Translations under genes and position numbers: made by a program
Part shown: positions 1 to 10,982 of the stretch, piece by piece
How the letters are laid out: each line of letters begins with the position of its first letter
Position numbering within the stretch: the stretch's first letter is position 1
From: Galeruca laticollis
Taxonomy: Eukaryota > Arthropoda > Insecta > Coleoptera > Chrysomelidae
NCBI GenBank assembly: GCA_963921935.1
Contig: OY998176.1
Coordinates: 88,662,910 to 88,726,909 of the forward strand
DNA: 64,000 nt
Direction of reading: 5' to 3'
The notes under the pieces: model-generated
What the model saw: only the letters and a program-made list of their open reading frames with translations
The model's database searches: none
Told to the model about the DNA's origin: nothing

Positions 1-640
1 TGTATTTTTTGATAAGGCACTATGATTTCTCCGTTTTCTACAGATGTTTTGATTTCCATGACCTATTGAACACGAGGTTCAATGTTTATCACATGTGTAT
101 TATTAGTGTTGTTTATTTTTTGAAAATTCAATTTAACTTTAGTAGTTGGCGTTACCAATAGTTCTTTTTCAAAATCTGAATTAGCTTTAAAATTTTTTAG
201 GTTATCGATTCCAATTATTCCATCGAAAATATTATGGAATTTAAATAAGTAAAATTTTGATTGTTGCGGTTCTTTTAACTTAAAAATTTTGGAAGCTGGT
301 ATTTCTACACTATGTTTGTGACTGGATTTTTGGAAAACGGCGGAGACTATAAAAGGATCGTTTCTTATTAAATTTGGAAATACATTTTGAGCAATAATTG
401 GATCGAGAAAGGATTTTGTAGAACCAGAGTCAGCTAGTAGCTTAATATTGTACTCTGGGAATACTATATAAGCAAGTTCACTACACTCTACTGTATTGAG
501 AGAAATAGTCAAGGGGCTTATGTTATTTTTTCCAGCTCCATTCAAGAATGAGGATGAGACTTTCGTTGTCGTAGAAGCAGAAATAGGTGTAAATAGTATT
601 TTTGAAGAGAATTTCGATGAAGAGGACCTCGATATTCAAC
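1..640 (-). pseudogene. Ty3/gypsy pol fragment: retropepsin-like aspartic protease
   Basis: Read on the minus strand, 63..545 encodes about 160 residues with the retropepsin active-site motif in LLADSGSTKSF (D-S-G) and a downstream hydrophobic FDGIIGIDNL segment, an arrangement typical of insect gypsy-type pol polyproteins. The reading frame is open upstream to about 640 through a serine/threonine-rich stretch, probably the gag-pol linker. After residue 160 a TAG interrupts the frame at about 60-62, and similar pol sequence (NGEIIVPYQKI) continues to the window edge. The protease would process the Gag-Pol polyprotein. No LTR is visible, and RT and integrase would lie to the left, outside the window. 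The stop makes this a remnant. It directly abuts the left TA of the mariner element starting at 692. Confidence 0.75.
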
Positions 641-691
641 CGCGTCGTCCGAGCTTCACAGATGAAGGACATCAAATAAAGTGCGAACATA

Positions 692-994
692 CAGTGATGG
701 GCAAATGTGTGAAACCAAATAAATATTTCTGGAATTATTAGAGATATCAAAATGAAATTTGGAAGGTGAATACTACTGTAGGTTGCCTATTTAATTTCAT
801 ATTTTTTAACAATTTTCAACTCCCGGTCTTACCGGAAGTAATGTCGATTTTAAAATTTGCAATGGAACACCCTGTATATTATTTTAGTTTCTGATGAAAC
901 ATTTCATTACGAATACAAAAATATCGGGTTCAATATTTTTTATTTCAATGCCTACCGAGATAATAACAGAAAAGTAACTAAGGAAAGGAAAAAT
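692..994 (+). repeat. Left terminal inverted repeat of the 692-2565 element
   Basis: It matches the reverse complement of 2263..2565 with only scattered mismatches. It contains a small inner palindrome around the CCGGTCTTACCGG segment near 825-836. Confidence 0.85.
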
Positions 995-1111
995 TTGATG
1001 GTAGCTAGTAGTCCATGAAATTCATTGTAGAAGTGAAAGTAGTTATCAAAATAAGTTATTAGTATTTGTATTTGAACGTAAAAAAACGTATTGTTTCAAT
1101 TGGATCGTTAA

Positions 1112-2183
1112 ATGTCTGAATTAGGTGAAAGAGAAAGAATAGAGATATTAATGATGATTGGGTATGGGGAGAGGAAAAGGACGCATCAAGAAGTTTGTGA
1201 CTTTTTTAACATTATTCATCCGAATGCACAAATATTCCGTTCAGTAGTGACGAAAACTTTGCGAAGGTACCACACAAGTGGAAAAGTTAGCAATATACCA
1301 AAAAGTGGATGGTTAAAAAGTGTATGTAATGAAGATGTAGCTCAAAATGTTGCTATATCTTTGGAAGAAAATCCTCACTTATCCACTACCGACCTCGCCA
1401 ATGTGCATGGAATTAGCCGTCGTTCAGTAAGAAGGATATTGAGGCAGGGAAAATATCATCCATACAAAATTCGCCTCGTTCAAGAACTATCCGAAGGAGA
1501 TTTCGACAGACGTTTACAATTTTGTGAAACGATGATGGGTATTTGCAACCCTTGATACTAATTTTATAAGAAATGTGGTGTTTTCAGACGAGGCTACATT
1601 TTCTTTAGAGGGTACGGTTAATCGACATAACTGCCGATACTGGTCGAAAAGTAATCATCATTGGGTACAAGAGGCTCATACACAACATCCCCAAAAATTG
1701 AACGTTTGGGCCGGCATTTATAACAACAGAATCGTGGGACCCTTCTTCTTACAAGGAATTTTAAACGGAGATAGGTATTTACAGCTCTTAGAGTCACAGG
1801 TGATTCCGGCATTGGAGATTAATGGACAATTACCCAATAATATCTGGTTTCAGCAGGATGGAGCACCACCCCATTACGCTCGCATTGTTCGAGATCATTT
1901 AGATAGGACATTTCATCACAGATGGATTGGAAGATGGGGTACTCATGAATGGCCTGCACGAAGTCCCGACCTCAATCCACTAGACTATTTTCTGTGCGGT
2001 TATTTAAAAACTTAGTTTTATGTTGATAGACCAAATAATTTGCAAGAATTAGCTGCAACAATAACTCAAAAGATCCAGGGGATTCCGCCAGAAGTAATAG
2101 CTAATGTTACTAGAGAATTTACAAACCGACTCGCCTGTTGTCAAGAAGTAAACGGTGCTCAGTTTGAACATCCAATACATTAA
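1112..2183 (+). pseudogene. DD41D Tc1/mariner transposase, broken
   Basis: A cut-and-paste transposase of about 356 residues. The N-terminal half (1112..1555) is a paired helix-turn-helix DNA-binding region starting MSELGERERIEILMMIGYG. The C-terminal half (1575 on) is the DDE-type catalytic domain. Visible catalytic aspartates are in VVFSDEATF (first), WFQQDGAPPHYA (second) and SPDLNPLDYFL (third); I count 41 residues between the second and third, giving a DD41D signature like rosa-type elements. There are two lesions: one extra base near 1553, which ends the first ORF at TGA, and a TAG at 2013-2015 replacing a codon in the CGYLK-VYVDRPNN region. Beyond that stop the frame stays open to TAA at 2181-2183. 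All three catalytic aspartates survive. The start was chosen because the same MxxxxExxRIEILMMIGYG beginning recurs in the copy at 63028. Confidence 0.85.
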
Positions 2184-2262
2184 TTTTAGTTTAGGTTAGT
2201 TTCAATGTTTTGAAAATCAATTAGTTTCGGTTAATAATTATGATTATTTCTTTAATGGATAG

Positions 2263-2565
2263 ATTTTTCCTTTCCTTAGTTATTTTTCTGTTAATATCTC
2301 GGTATGTATTGAAATAAAAAATATCGAACCCGATATTTTTGTATTCGTAATAAAATGTTTCATCAGAAACTAAAATATTATACATGGTGTTCCATTACAA
2401 ATTTTAAAATCGACATTACTTCCGGTAAAACCGGAAGTTCAAAATTGTTAAAAAATATGAAAACGAATAGGCAATCTACTGTAGTATCCACCTTCCAAAT
2501 TTCATTTTGATATCTCTAATAATTATAGAGATATTTACTTGGTTCCACACATTTGCCCATCACTG
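2263..2565 (-). repeat. Right terminal inverted repeat of the 692-2565 element
   Basis: Reverse-complement partner of 692..994. Both arms span about 303 bp and terminate at a TA target site. Confidence 0.85.
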
Positions 2566-2840
2566 TATATTTATTTCATCAATAAACTGTTCATGAGTGA
2601 GTACCTACCTGTTCAGATGATAAATAATTACTCCGCAAAAACTCAAAATTTGGGAGATTGCGAGTTTAAATAATCATCTGTGTGTTAGAAAAGTGATAAA
2701 CAAGTGGTAGAGTGATTGTACAAATGAAGGCGACAAAAACAAAGTAAGATTAATGTATTTATATAGTTGTTTATATGGGAACAAGTACCTAACTATCATA
2801 TAGAATTTATTTATAAGTATAAAGCAGTTTCAGTTATATA

Positions 2841-3375
2841 CAGGGTGTCCCAGGACTAATGGGAAAAAAGTCAGGAGCGTATAATTTGAGCCAAAATGAT
2901 GTTAGTACTTCATATAAACTTTTTCTATGCAGTCCCTCGTTTTCGAGTTATAGGCCTCCAAAGTTTTAATTTTGAATTTGGTTTTTATTTTTATTTTTTT
3001 TACTAGTTATTTGATTTTTGTAAAATTAACGACAAAGCTATAATGTACGTGTATGTTTATTTTGGAAAGGTAAACAGATTTACAGTAGTGCCTTGAAGCC
3101 AGGGACGGACTACTCGCAATGGTTAGTGATCCAAAAAATTTGCAGGGATGGCACACCCTGTATGAAATTATCGAAATTGACTTCCCCACACATTAAGCTA
3201 ACGAAAAGGTACTCTTGCTGGAATTCGATAAAATGAGCCGTTTGGCTAATATTTACAGTTTTATTAATGCACTACGTACAAATTTATCTAACTAACTTAT
3301 TAATACGATGTACTACAAAAAAATAATTTGATGATAGCAGATGATAAAAACATTAAGAACTTATTTAATGGGAAT
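2841..3375 (+). repeat. Left TIR arm (~535 bp)
   Basis: Matches the reverse complement of about 4760..5332 along its whole length, with small indels toward the inner end. The shared stretches include the ends, a GGCCTATAACTCGAAAACGAGG-like block and the segment around TTTTCGTTAGCTTAATGTG. Confidence 0.8.
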
Positions 3376-3511
3376 TAAAAAGGTACGCAGACAACGTAAT
3401 TAGTTGCTTTTAATCAAAATTACGAACACAACATTATTAAACCATTAAGAAAACCTCATAAAACACATGTTATAAAACAATCGACTGAAACTAATTCCTA
3501 AACAACAAAAA

Positions 3512-4628
3512 CTAACGTTCTTCTAATAAATGTTCAATATGAGCTCCTCCCACTTCCACGCACATTCTAAGTCTACGACGGTTGTTCCTTTGCACTTCTA
3601 ATAACATTGCAGTGTAACAGATTTCTGTCTATTAAATCTTGCCTTGTTTGCACAGGTGTTGCGTATACCTTACTTTTGAGATAACCCTAGAGGAAGAAAT
3701 CCATAGGATTAACATCTCCTGATCGCGGTGGTCATTGAAAAGGGCCTCCACGACCAATCCATCGATTAGGAAACCTTGTGTTAATGCTATCGTACATCTA
3801 AACTGAAATGAGGAGGGGCCCCATCATGCATGAACCATAAATTCCTACGAGTTTGTAGTAGCACATCATCAATCAGGTTACATAACTCATTTTGCAAAAA
3901 CTCCAAATATCTCTGACCGGTCAAAGTATCGTCAATAAAGTATGGCCCTATCAAATGATTTCCAACTATTCCTGCCCAAACATTAACCATGAATCTATGC
4001 TGGCTCCTAGTTTGACTAATGCCATGTGGATTCGCATCATCCCATAAATGCATATTATGAGAATTTATGACTACATTTCTGGTGAAGCCGGATTCGTTCG
4101 TAAAGAGAACGTTACTAATAAATGTATTGTCTGCTTGTTGTTGTCGCAGAAACCACTGGCTATACTCAAGTCGTGAAGGATAATCAGCCACTGTCATACT
4201 GTGTACTTTTTTCATGTGAAAAGGATATAACAGCTGTTCTTTTAGAACGCGATGCACAACTGATTTCGAGACGTTATGTTCTCTTGATAATTTTCGTAAA
4301 CTCGTTGATGGTTCATTATCAACTGCATTTAACAAGTCTTGTTCAACTGCCACAGTACGTACGCTTCGTACTGGACCTTCTCCACCTTTTTTTGGCAAAA
4401 AACGTCCTAAAATTTATAACTTTGTTTTGTATACATGGAAAATTACATTTACTTATTCATACCTGTTTCTCGTAACCTGAGATCAATACGCTCAAACATT
4501 CGTCTGTCTGGAAATGCTCTGTTTGCAAAATGTTCTGCATAAAGCCTTCTGGCCTCTAAACAGTTTCGAGAAACCAGTCCATACATTAAATTCATATCTG
4601 CGTACTCAATAAAAGTGAATTCTGCCAT
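3512..4628 (-). pseudogene. Mariner-like transposase with short intron; first catalytic Asp changed to Asn
   Basis: Exon 1 (4463..4628) starts MAEFTFIEYADMNLMYG, the N-terminal domain found in many insect transposases of this group (known as DUF4817). A probable 56-bp intron (4407..4462) has GT-AG borders when read on the minus strand, and splicing joins RETG to RFLPKKGGEG in frame. Exon 2 carries the helix-turn-helix and catalytic domains. The first catalytic position reads LFTNESGF where the family normally has D, so the catalytic Asp is replaced by Asn. The second Asp is in FMHDGAPPHF. After 3787 a frameshift and two Trp-to-stop changes follow, but the tail is still readable (FPNRWIGRGG, NPMDFFL, HIEHLLEER) to TAG at 3512-3514. 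The spacing of the last two acidic residues is about 41-42. The copy is inactive by several independent lesions. Confidence 0.85.
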
Positions 4629-4759
4629 TGTAACTGTTAAATTAAGGACTTATGAATTATTGACAAGTACTGACTACGAACTATTCTACACAATGTTTGA
4701 CAACTAATCCTATGGTTACTTGATAAACGGTAAAAACACTTTTAAAAAGTTTTACCAAC

Positions 4760-5332
4760 TTTCCAATTAATAAGTCGTTAATATTTTTCATCTTCTGCTA
4801 TCGTTAAATTATTTTTTTGTAGTACTGAAGGTAAATCTTGGACATCGTATTAATGAGTTAGTTTTACCTCGTTGTGTACTTATAAAAATGGTGAATGTAC
4901 GTAGTGCAATAAAACTGTCAATATTAGCCGAACGGCTTATTTTATCGAATTCTAACAAGAGTACCTTTTCGTTAGCTTAATGTGTGGGGAAGTGAATTTC
5001 GATAATTTCATACAGGGTGTGCCATCCCTGCAAATTTTTTGGATCACTAACTATTGCGAGTAGTCCGTCCCTGGCTTCAAGACACTACTGTAAATCTGTT
5101 TACCTTACCAAAATAAACATACACGTACATTATAGCTTTGCCGTGAATTTTATAAAGATCAAATAACTAGTACAAAAAATAAAAATAAAAACCAAATTCA
5201 AAATTAAAACTTTGGAGGCCTATAACTCGAAAACGAGGACCTGAATAGAAAAAGTTTATATGAAGTACTAACATTATTTTGACTCAGATTATACGCTCCT
5301 GACTTTTTTCCCATTAGTCCCGGGACACCCTG
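4760..5332 (-). repeat. Right TIR arm (~570 bp)
   Basis: Inverted partner of 2841..3375. It is slightly longer because of internal indels near 4790-4900. Confidence 0.8.
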
Positions 5333-5334
5333 TA

Positions 5335-5734
5335 TATTTACAAAGTCTATTATCCTAAATAATGTTATGTTATGAGGGCTAAGTTTAGAGTAATTTAAAA
5401 AAAATGCCAATTACGACTAAATTGAACATTCAACAATAACAAAAAATACATATTTGGATAATTAGTAACACGTGATAATAAATATTAAATCGAAGACGAG
5501 TTTTTATCATTCATACTACAACAGGAAAGAACTGGTACAAATATAAGCGATAGAAATTTGGAGAAGACACAGGGTCGCCTTTAAATAATTAGAAAGTTCA
5601 TTTGAAACAATAATTCAATACAGAAACGAAATCACTTAGCTCTGAGTGGGCTAGGGGTCGAATTGTAGTAGACCCTTGGTAAACAAACTACAAAAGAGAC
5701 ACGGATTTCGTGGACGTTTGAGAAGATAAAGAAA
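5335..5734. other. Spacer upstream of LINE ORF1
   Basis: Four hundred bases with no supported gene. The last 150 or so may be the LINE 5' untranslated region, because ORF1 follows directly, but no promoter motif is convincing. Confidence 0.4.
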
Positions 5735-6466
5735 ATGTATCAAGAAAACGGGTCGGACACTGAAGAGGAGTATAAGAGGAAGAGAAAAGAAGCAGATGAA
5801 AGCTTCGGAAGAAGCAACAAACAGAAAGAGAATAAAGGGAGAGTGTATACGGAAACAACTATGATCAAAATGATGCAGGAACTGATGTTAAAGAATGATT
5901 ATATGATGGAAGAGATAAAACAATTGAGAAAAGAAAATGGAGAAAGAAATGAGCAGCTGTTAGAGATAAAACACGAAAATCTGAAAATTAATGAGGAAAT
6001 TAAAGCATTAAATGAAAAAATAGAACACTTAGAAAGAGTTACTAAAAAGAAAAACCTGATCATTACTGGAAAAGAAGTCAATACAAATGAAGACATTTCT
6101 CTAAAGCAAAAAATAGAAACATTCATAGCAAAAGAAATACAAGTGGACGTTAAAATAAGAAGCGCTCAGAATATAGGGGAAAAGATGTGCTTAATTGGAA
6201 TGGAAAACATAACAGATAAAATTGACATCTTGAAAAATAAAAACAGACTGAGACATCTCCGGGAAAAAATTTTCATTGAGTCGGATCTTACCAAGAAGGA
6301 ACAGGGAGTACAAAAAATAATCAGAGGGAAGGCTAAGGAAGAAAAAGATAAGGGCAAACAAACAAAAGTAGGTTGCAAGAAATTAATAGTAAATGGTATT
6401 ATATGGAAACGGAATGATAAACCAAAACAGTTACAGCTCAACCAAAAAACCAGTAGACACACGTGA
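5735..6466 (+). CDS. LINE ORF1 protein (coiled-coil, RNA-binding)
   Basis: An uninterrupted 243-residue ORF rich in Lys and Glu. Residues ~45-110 form a long heptad-rich coiled coil (repeated E-I-K-x-L and K-E-N patterns). Residues ~112-200 resemble the RRM-like/C-terminal fold of LINE ORF1 proteins, including IFIESDLTKKEQ and a basic IIRGKAKEEKDKGKQTK tract. Such proteins trimerise and coat LINE RNA. The start ATG at 5735 is the first in frame and follows a purine-rich leader. The endonuclease of ORF2 begins about 80 bp downstream in another frame, the usual ORF1-ORF2 order. The assignment rests on composition and position, because ORF1 proteins diverge quickly. Confidence 0.7.
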   Translation: MYQENGSDTEEEYKRKRKEADESFGRSNKQKENKGRVYTETTMIKMMQELMLKNDYMMEEIKQLRKENGERNEQLLEIKHENLKINEEIKALNEKIEHLERVTKKKNLIITGKEVNTNEDISLKQKIETFIAKEIQVDVKIRSAQNIGEKMCLIGMENITDKIDILKNKNRLRHLREKIFIESDLTKKEQGVQKIIRGKAKEEKDKGKQTKVGCKKLIVNGIIWKRNDKPKQLQLNQKTSRHT

Positions 6467-6547
6467 CAATACTATTCCTGCATCGACTCAAACAAGGTAC
6501 AGGATTACAAGAAAAGAGGTAAAGAAAAAACCGCAAAAAAAAAATAA

Positions 6548-7135
6548 TTAAAAAAGAAAATAAAGTTATAAATATAGGAACATGGAACATGCGAGGAATA
6601 TACGGAGAGGGGGACATAACAAATTTAGTAAAGGAAGCAAAAAGATACAATATACAAATTCTAGCGCTGCAGGAGACACATTTAAAAAATAATAATATAA
6701 AAGAAATGGAGGAATATGTCCTATCCACACGTGGAAATGAAAAAAGACGATTTGGTACAGGCTTTGTAGTCAGTAAAAATATGAAAGGACAAATCACACA
6801 CTTCCAAGCAAACTCAGACAGGATATGCAAACTACAGTTTACTGGAAATGACAAAAACATAACAATCGTTAACTTTCATGCACCTACAGAAGAGAAAACT
6901 GATGAGGATAAACATGCATTCTATGAACAACTGGAAGAAATTATTGACGGATTACCAAACGGCAATGTAAAAATAATAATGGGAGACGCAAATGCAAAAG
7001 TAGGAAATGGAGACATATTTAGAACTATAACGGGAGGCGAAAGTAAACATAATACGAGTAACGATGAGGGTTTTAGATTAATCAATATGGCTAATGAGTA
7101 CACATTTTGAAAGGAAGAATATACACAAAGGAACT
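6548..7135 (+). pseudogene. LINE ORF2 N-terminus: apurinic-like endonuclease, truncated
   Basis: The frame is open from about 6548. It contains the hallmarks of the APE-like endonuclease of non-LTR elements: INIGTWNMRGI (first strand, Asn), ILALQETHL (catalytic Glu), GFVVSKN, NFHAPTEEK and IIMGDANAKVGNGD (Asp-x-Asn). This enzyme nicks target DNA to prime reverse transcription. The ORF stops at 7110, but LINE-like sequence (HFERKNIHKGT in the next frame) continues to about 7135, where PLE sequence takes over. The RT half is missing here. The endonuclease type resembles LINEs whose RT carries YADDAA, as in the 25-26.8 kb fragment, so the two could be halves of one family; that is inference. Confidence 0.8.
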
Positions 7136-8081
7136 TAAAAACTCGACGGAATTAATTAATAATATTCAAGATATAATACTACCCCATAATTCTAAATTCA
7201 TATCGTTCGATGTAACAAATCCCTAGTATACCTAGTATACCTCCTAAAGAAACTATAACTCTTGTTGATAACTTGCTCACATACAATGATGTTAATCCTA
7301 TAATTCACTCTGATATCATTACTTTATTAAAAGTGTGTTTGAATCAAAATTATTTTCATTTCAATGGAGAGGTTTATAGCAGTAAATATGGTTTGATTAT
7401 GGGCAACCCTCTCAGCCCCCTACTAGCAGAAATATTCATGGATAATATAGGAAAAATAATTCATAAACACCCCCTTAGTAAAAAATTTATGTACTGGCAC
7501 CGATATGTGGACGACATTTTAGCTTCATCGGTACAAATAGACAATTAGAGAGTTTCATTACTTACATAAACTCGATTCACAATAATATCAAATTTACCGT
7601 AGAACTTGAACAAAATAAGTCTATAAACTTTCTAGACCTTACAATTTCAAATATAAATAATGAACATGATTTTTCTATATTTCATAAACCATCACATACA
7701 GATATTACAATTCATAATAGTTCGGTCCACCCATTCAGTCAAAAACTAGCAGCTTTCAATAGCATGATACACAGACTCTTAACAGTCCCATCAAATATTA
7801 ATAATTATACCAAAGAATTAAATATCATAAAACAAATAGCAGTTAATAATAATTACGATCCAAATTTAATTGACAATATCATAAATAAAAAGATAAAAAA
7901 ACAGACTTTAGAACAAGTATTCCCTTCAGATAAAAATAATAGACAATTTAAAAGCTTAACATACTTTGGAACACCATCCTTAAGAATTAAGTCATTTTTA
8001 GAAACTTTAGACATGAATATTTCCTTTAAAACTGATCACAATTTATCCAAATTCATTAAAAATAATAAATCTTCAAAATAG
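7136..8081 (+). pseudogene. Penelope-like reverse transcriptase, broken
   Basis: Motif A appears as KFISFDVTN near 7190-7216 (first catalytic Asp). A short duplicated TAGTATACC with in-frame stops follows. From 7273 the frame reads through the finger/palm region, including LIMGNPLSPLLAEIFM and the catalytic RYVDDILAS near 7505. A frameshift follows at about 7545. The thumb region (NNIKFTVELEQNKSINFLDL, then PSHTDITIHNSSVHPFSQKLAAF) continues, and 7764..8081 completes the linker to the endonuclease. PLE RTs are related to telomerase RT and are used for target-primed replication. At least three lesions make it inactive. Confidence 0.82.
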
Positions 8082-8409
8082 AACAAAATCAGGAGTTTAT
8101 AAATTAAAATGTGGTAATGACAATTGTGATAAAATTTATATCGGTAGAACTTTTAGAAATTTTGAAACTAGAATTTCGGAACACAAACGTGGCTATGACA
8201 ACAAAAAATTAGATTCTAACTATTCAAATCATTTATTAGAAAATCAACACATTTTCGACCCAAATTTTGAAATTCTCCATGTAGTCGGTGAATCCTTTAG
8301 TTTAAATTTATTAGAAGCCCTAGAGATTAACAAAAATAAATATTCAGGTAATCTCCTTAACGACCAAATAGATATCAATCAGTCTCCTTTATTGAACCTC
8401 TTTACCTAG
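8071..8409 (+). pseudogene. Penelope-like GIY-YIG endonuclease domain
   Basis: In the frame next to the RT linker, SGVYKLKCGNDNCDKIYIG carries the GIY...YIG pair as GVY/YIG. Downstream Arg (RTFRNFETRISEH) and the terminal Glu region (NLLEALEINKNK) also match the GIY-YIG fold. The domain ends at TAG 8407-8409. In PLEs this nuclease cuts the target for insertion. It overlaps the end of the upstream ORF, so one frameshift separates it from the RT. Confidence 0.82.
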
Positions 8410-10129
8410 AAGATAGCTTATGAATGTTTGTAGTGAATGAATTTCCAGGTAATTTCGTTTAATACCATTGTTAACCTTAGTAAACAGATTTAGCACTGTA
8501 TATATTAAGACATTTTTATATTTTACCTTCATTCGTTTTGACAAAGCTACTGTGTTAGTGAAACGCGTCAACAAGTTTAAATTGAACATTAGTTGAAATA
8601 TATGAAGATTTAAACAAACTATATTGTTTTATTTCATCGTTTTGTTACTGTTACTTCAACTAAACTATTAAGAAGTATGATTAATTTACTTATTAGCAAA
8701 TTAATAATAATGATACTTATTACATATTCAATAGAAGCAAGAAAATATAGGTATACGTTCAGGTTCAACCTTTTTTCGAGTTGAATTTTCTGACATTGTT
8801 TCAACAGCCTAAATCTAAAGGTATAATGCGAAAACTTATTTCTTGAATACTGAAGTTGCCACATAGTTTTGGATGGGGAATGCTAAGTATTGGAAACAGT
8901 AAAATTTCATTTGAGTTTTGAAAGACTTTCTGTAAAGTCGTAACATTTTTATAAATTTTCCGGGTTAATTTTAGTTATTACTTATAAGATTTAAAACAGT
9001 AGTATATTATCGTATGAATCAAATCCATTGTTATAATATTTATGTGAGCTTCTAGCTTTCATTTTAATCAAATATATACATAAAAATAATCACCAAACTG
9101 TTAATGCGCGCACAACAAAAAAAGCAATTTGTAATTGCATGATTTGACCTGGAGATATATATCACCAACAATTCTTTTTCAATGCATAAGAACGCTTCCA
9201 AATATTGGAAGGGAAGCTTCGATGTAACAAAAAAATACAGAAAAAATTAGAATTAGTAATTTTTGCGCTCCTTCATCTTCTCACGTCTATTTCCATTAGA
9301 GCGAAATTTTTTCACAAGTCTCTCAACTCCCATTATCCCAACAGTAATTACAAAACTTGAAGTAAACATAAAAAGAGAATTCGTGAAATTTCTCTTTTGA
9401 AAAGTGTTCGTTACTTCGTAGCTATTAAATCTCTGCAGCACCTCACGACCAAAAAATATAAAAACATCAATATTCTCAAATACAAATAAATTTGTTTGAA
9501 AAACCATTCAATCTTCGCTAACCCATTTTTCCAATTATTTGTACATCCCGGTGGAGTAACAAGAGCAATATCGAGTAAAAGCCTTCTTTTTTCTTTTTGT
9601 GTCGGCTGAATGTTTCTTCAGTTGGAAAACTGCATAAATTTCACCGTCGGGAAATAAACAGTGAATGTATTCAACAAATCAGTTGCTTTATTTCCGACTT
9701 CGTGTGCTCTTCCTTTTTCAAGCAAAAACGGGAAGTTTCCTGATAATATCGTTATATTCTATCAGTTTAACAATCAACAGACGGTAATAATAATAACTTT
9801 TCACGGCGACTAATTCAAAGTATCCTTTTTCCATAATTTAGAAGATGGAACACTTCACTAAATAACTTGATAATACGAGTAGTTCATATCTGTGGAAAAT
9901 ATCTATTAAAAAAGTTGTATCTACTTTCCGAGTTTAGGTTTGAGTATGAGCACAGAGAGCTAGCAAATTAAGTGAACTAAAAGCAGCAGAAGTTGGGCAA
10001 AACTGCTTCAGATACGGGGTCTATTAATATTATTTTGGTCGCATTTTGTGTTGGTGACTATATAAAGGAAATAGGAGATCCAAAAAAAGAGAAACAGTAT
10101 TCATTGAGATTGAGCGAGCACTCGATGTA
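8410..10129. other. AT-rich spacer, no supported gene
   Basis: An 84-codon minus-strand ORF at 9253..9507 has a hydrophobic stretch (SLFMFTSSFVITVGIMG) but no recognisable homology, so I do not call it. A TATATAAA-like motif near 10045 precedes the LINE scrap at 10130 but cannot be tied to a transcript. Confidence 0.4.
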
Positions 10130-10333
10130 GTGTGGCAAATACGAAGATGCCCTATCCTCATCTATATAATGGCATTTGTGCTATTTTTAAGTCACATTGC
10201 TGAGCATTCATTCGCCACCTTTGAGCAAATATCAATGGCAATATTTGCGGATGACATTGTTATACTAGCGTCAGACACTGATCAAGTGATAGCAATCCAC
10301 AAACTGAAAAATCACATCAAGAAAGATATATAA
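10130..10333 (+). pseudogene. LINE reverse transcriptase scrap (FADD motif)
   Basis: Sixty-seven codons containing MAIFADDIVILASDTD, matching the RT catalytic motif C of Jockey-like LINEs (F/Y-A-D-D). The preceding hydrophobic stretch plausibly derives from the PQGSVLGPLLY...DIP segment, badly degraded. It ends at a stop and is flanked by unrelated sequence. Confidence 0.55.
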
Positions 10334-10982
10334 TTAATGTTTAAATCAATAAACGCTGTCAGGATATTAATATAAATCGAAGGATCGTGTGCTACAATCT
10401 AACAAATACGCTTATACGAATTGGAATTTGAAATTAAAAATTCTTAGAAATAAGTAATTTGAAGATTGAATCTTTCCTGGGAAAATAAACGTTTCTATAT
10501 TAAGCAATACTTGGACAAATGTGTCGAACAATTGAAATTGTAAGGCTACAGCAAACTGTTAAACACAAAAATAGTACAGTACAGTCCAAGACTATGGGAT
10601 GTTAATCTGAGTCACCTTGTACGTTACAAAATAATCGCAATGTGAACTATTGAAAAAACCCACTCGCCTCATAAATAGACACATAACTAGATTTTGACCG
10701 AAACATCCTGTTGCTAGGTGACTTCCAGGACTTGTATTATCTTGTAATTGTAGAATGCAAAAAAATACTATGGAAATTTCGGGTTTCAACTATGATAGAG
10801 AAATTTCAAGAGAAAGCGAATTTACGTCAAGCCAACTTTTCAACAAATAAAGGGGAATTTGCTTAGGGAAGATGTCTTGGACATTACCATGCCTAGCCAC
10901 TTTGCGGCTGTCAGAATTAAGGACTATCCTGTAGATGTTAAAGCAGATATTCTGAAATGTAGATGAATGGGAAGCAAACAAA
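10334..10982. other. Spacer, degraded sequence
   Basis: No supported ORF. It may contain the eroded 5' part of the LINE whose ORF1 tail starts at 10983, but nothing is alignable by eye. Confidence 0.35.

Larger units (their letters stand above)
692..2565 (+). mobile_element. Tc1/mariner element, DD41D type, with long TIRs
   Basis: Ends are defined by a matching inverted repeat beginning CAGTGATGGGCAAATGTG at 692 and ending with its complement at 2565. Each end is flanked by a TA dinucleotide (690-691 and 2566-2567), the usual Tc1/mariner target duplication. The 1,874-bp element holds one interrupted transposase gene (1112..2183). The inverted repeats run about 303 bp on each side, much longer than the ~30 bp of classical mariners. 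Confidence 0.88.
2841..5332 (-). mobile_element. Tc1/mariner-like element with TIRs over 530 bp
   Basis: The left end CAGGGTGTCCCAGGACTAAT at 2841 is mirrored at 5332, with TA on each outer side (2839-2840, 5333-5334). The element is 2,492 bp. The inverted arms run about 2841..3375 and 4760..5332, so nearly half of the element is TIR. A second CAGGGTGTGCCATCCCTGC-type motif, resembling an element end, lies inside each arm (about 3145-3165 and 5012-5035), as if one terminus were embedded in another. The transposase gene is on the minus strand between the arms. Confidence 0.85.
7136..8409 (+). mobile_element. Penelope-like element, subfamily A, 5'-truncated
   Basis: Contains RT and GIY-YIG endonuclease regions in the standard PLE order. 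The 5' part of the RT is missing and the element abuts LINE endonuclease sequence at about 7135. Its GIY-YIG domain (KCGNDNCDKIYIGRTFRNFE) differs clearly from the CPECNAVYLGQT type found in most other PLE copies in this window, so it is a separate subfamily. Confidence 0.85.

Noticed and set aside
496..741. 81-codon plus-strand ORF with acidic residues
   Set aside because: It overlaps the mariner end and lies antisense to the gypsy protease fragment; no motif.
9253..9507. 84-codon minus-strand ORF with a hydrophobic stretch
   Set aside because: No recognisable family and no supporting signals in AT-rich spacer.
10040..10052. TATATAAAGG-like promoter
   Set aside because: TATA-like strings are frequent here and no intact gene follows.
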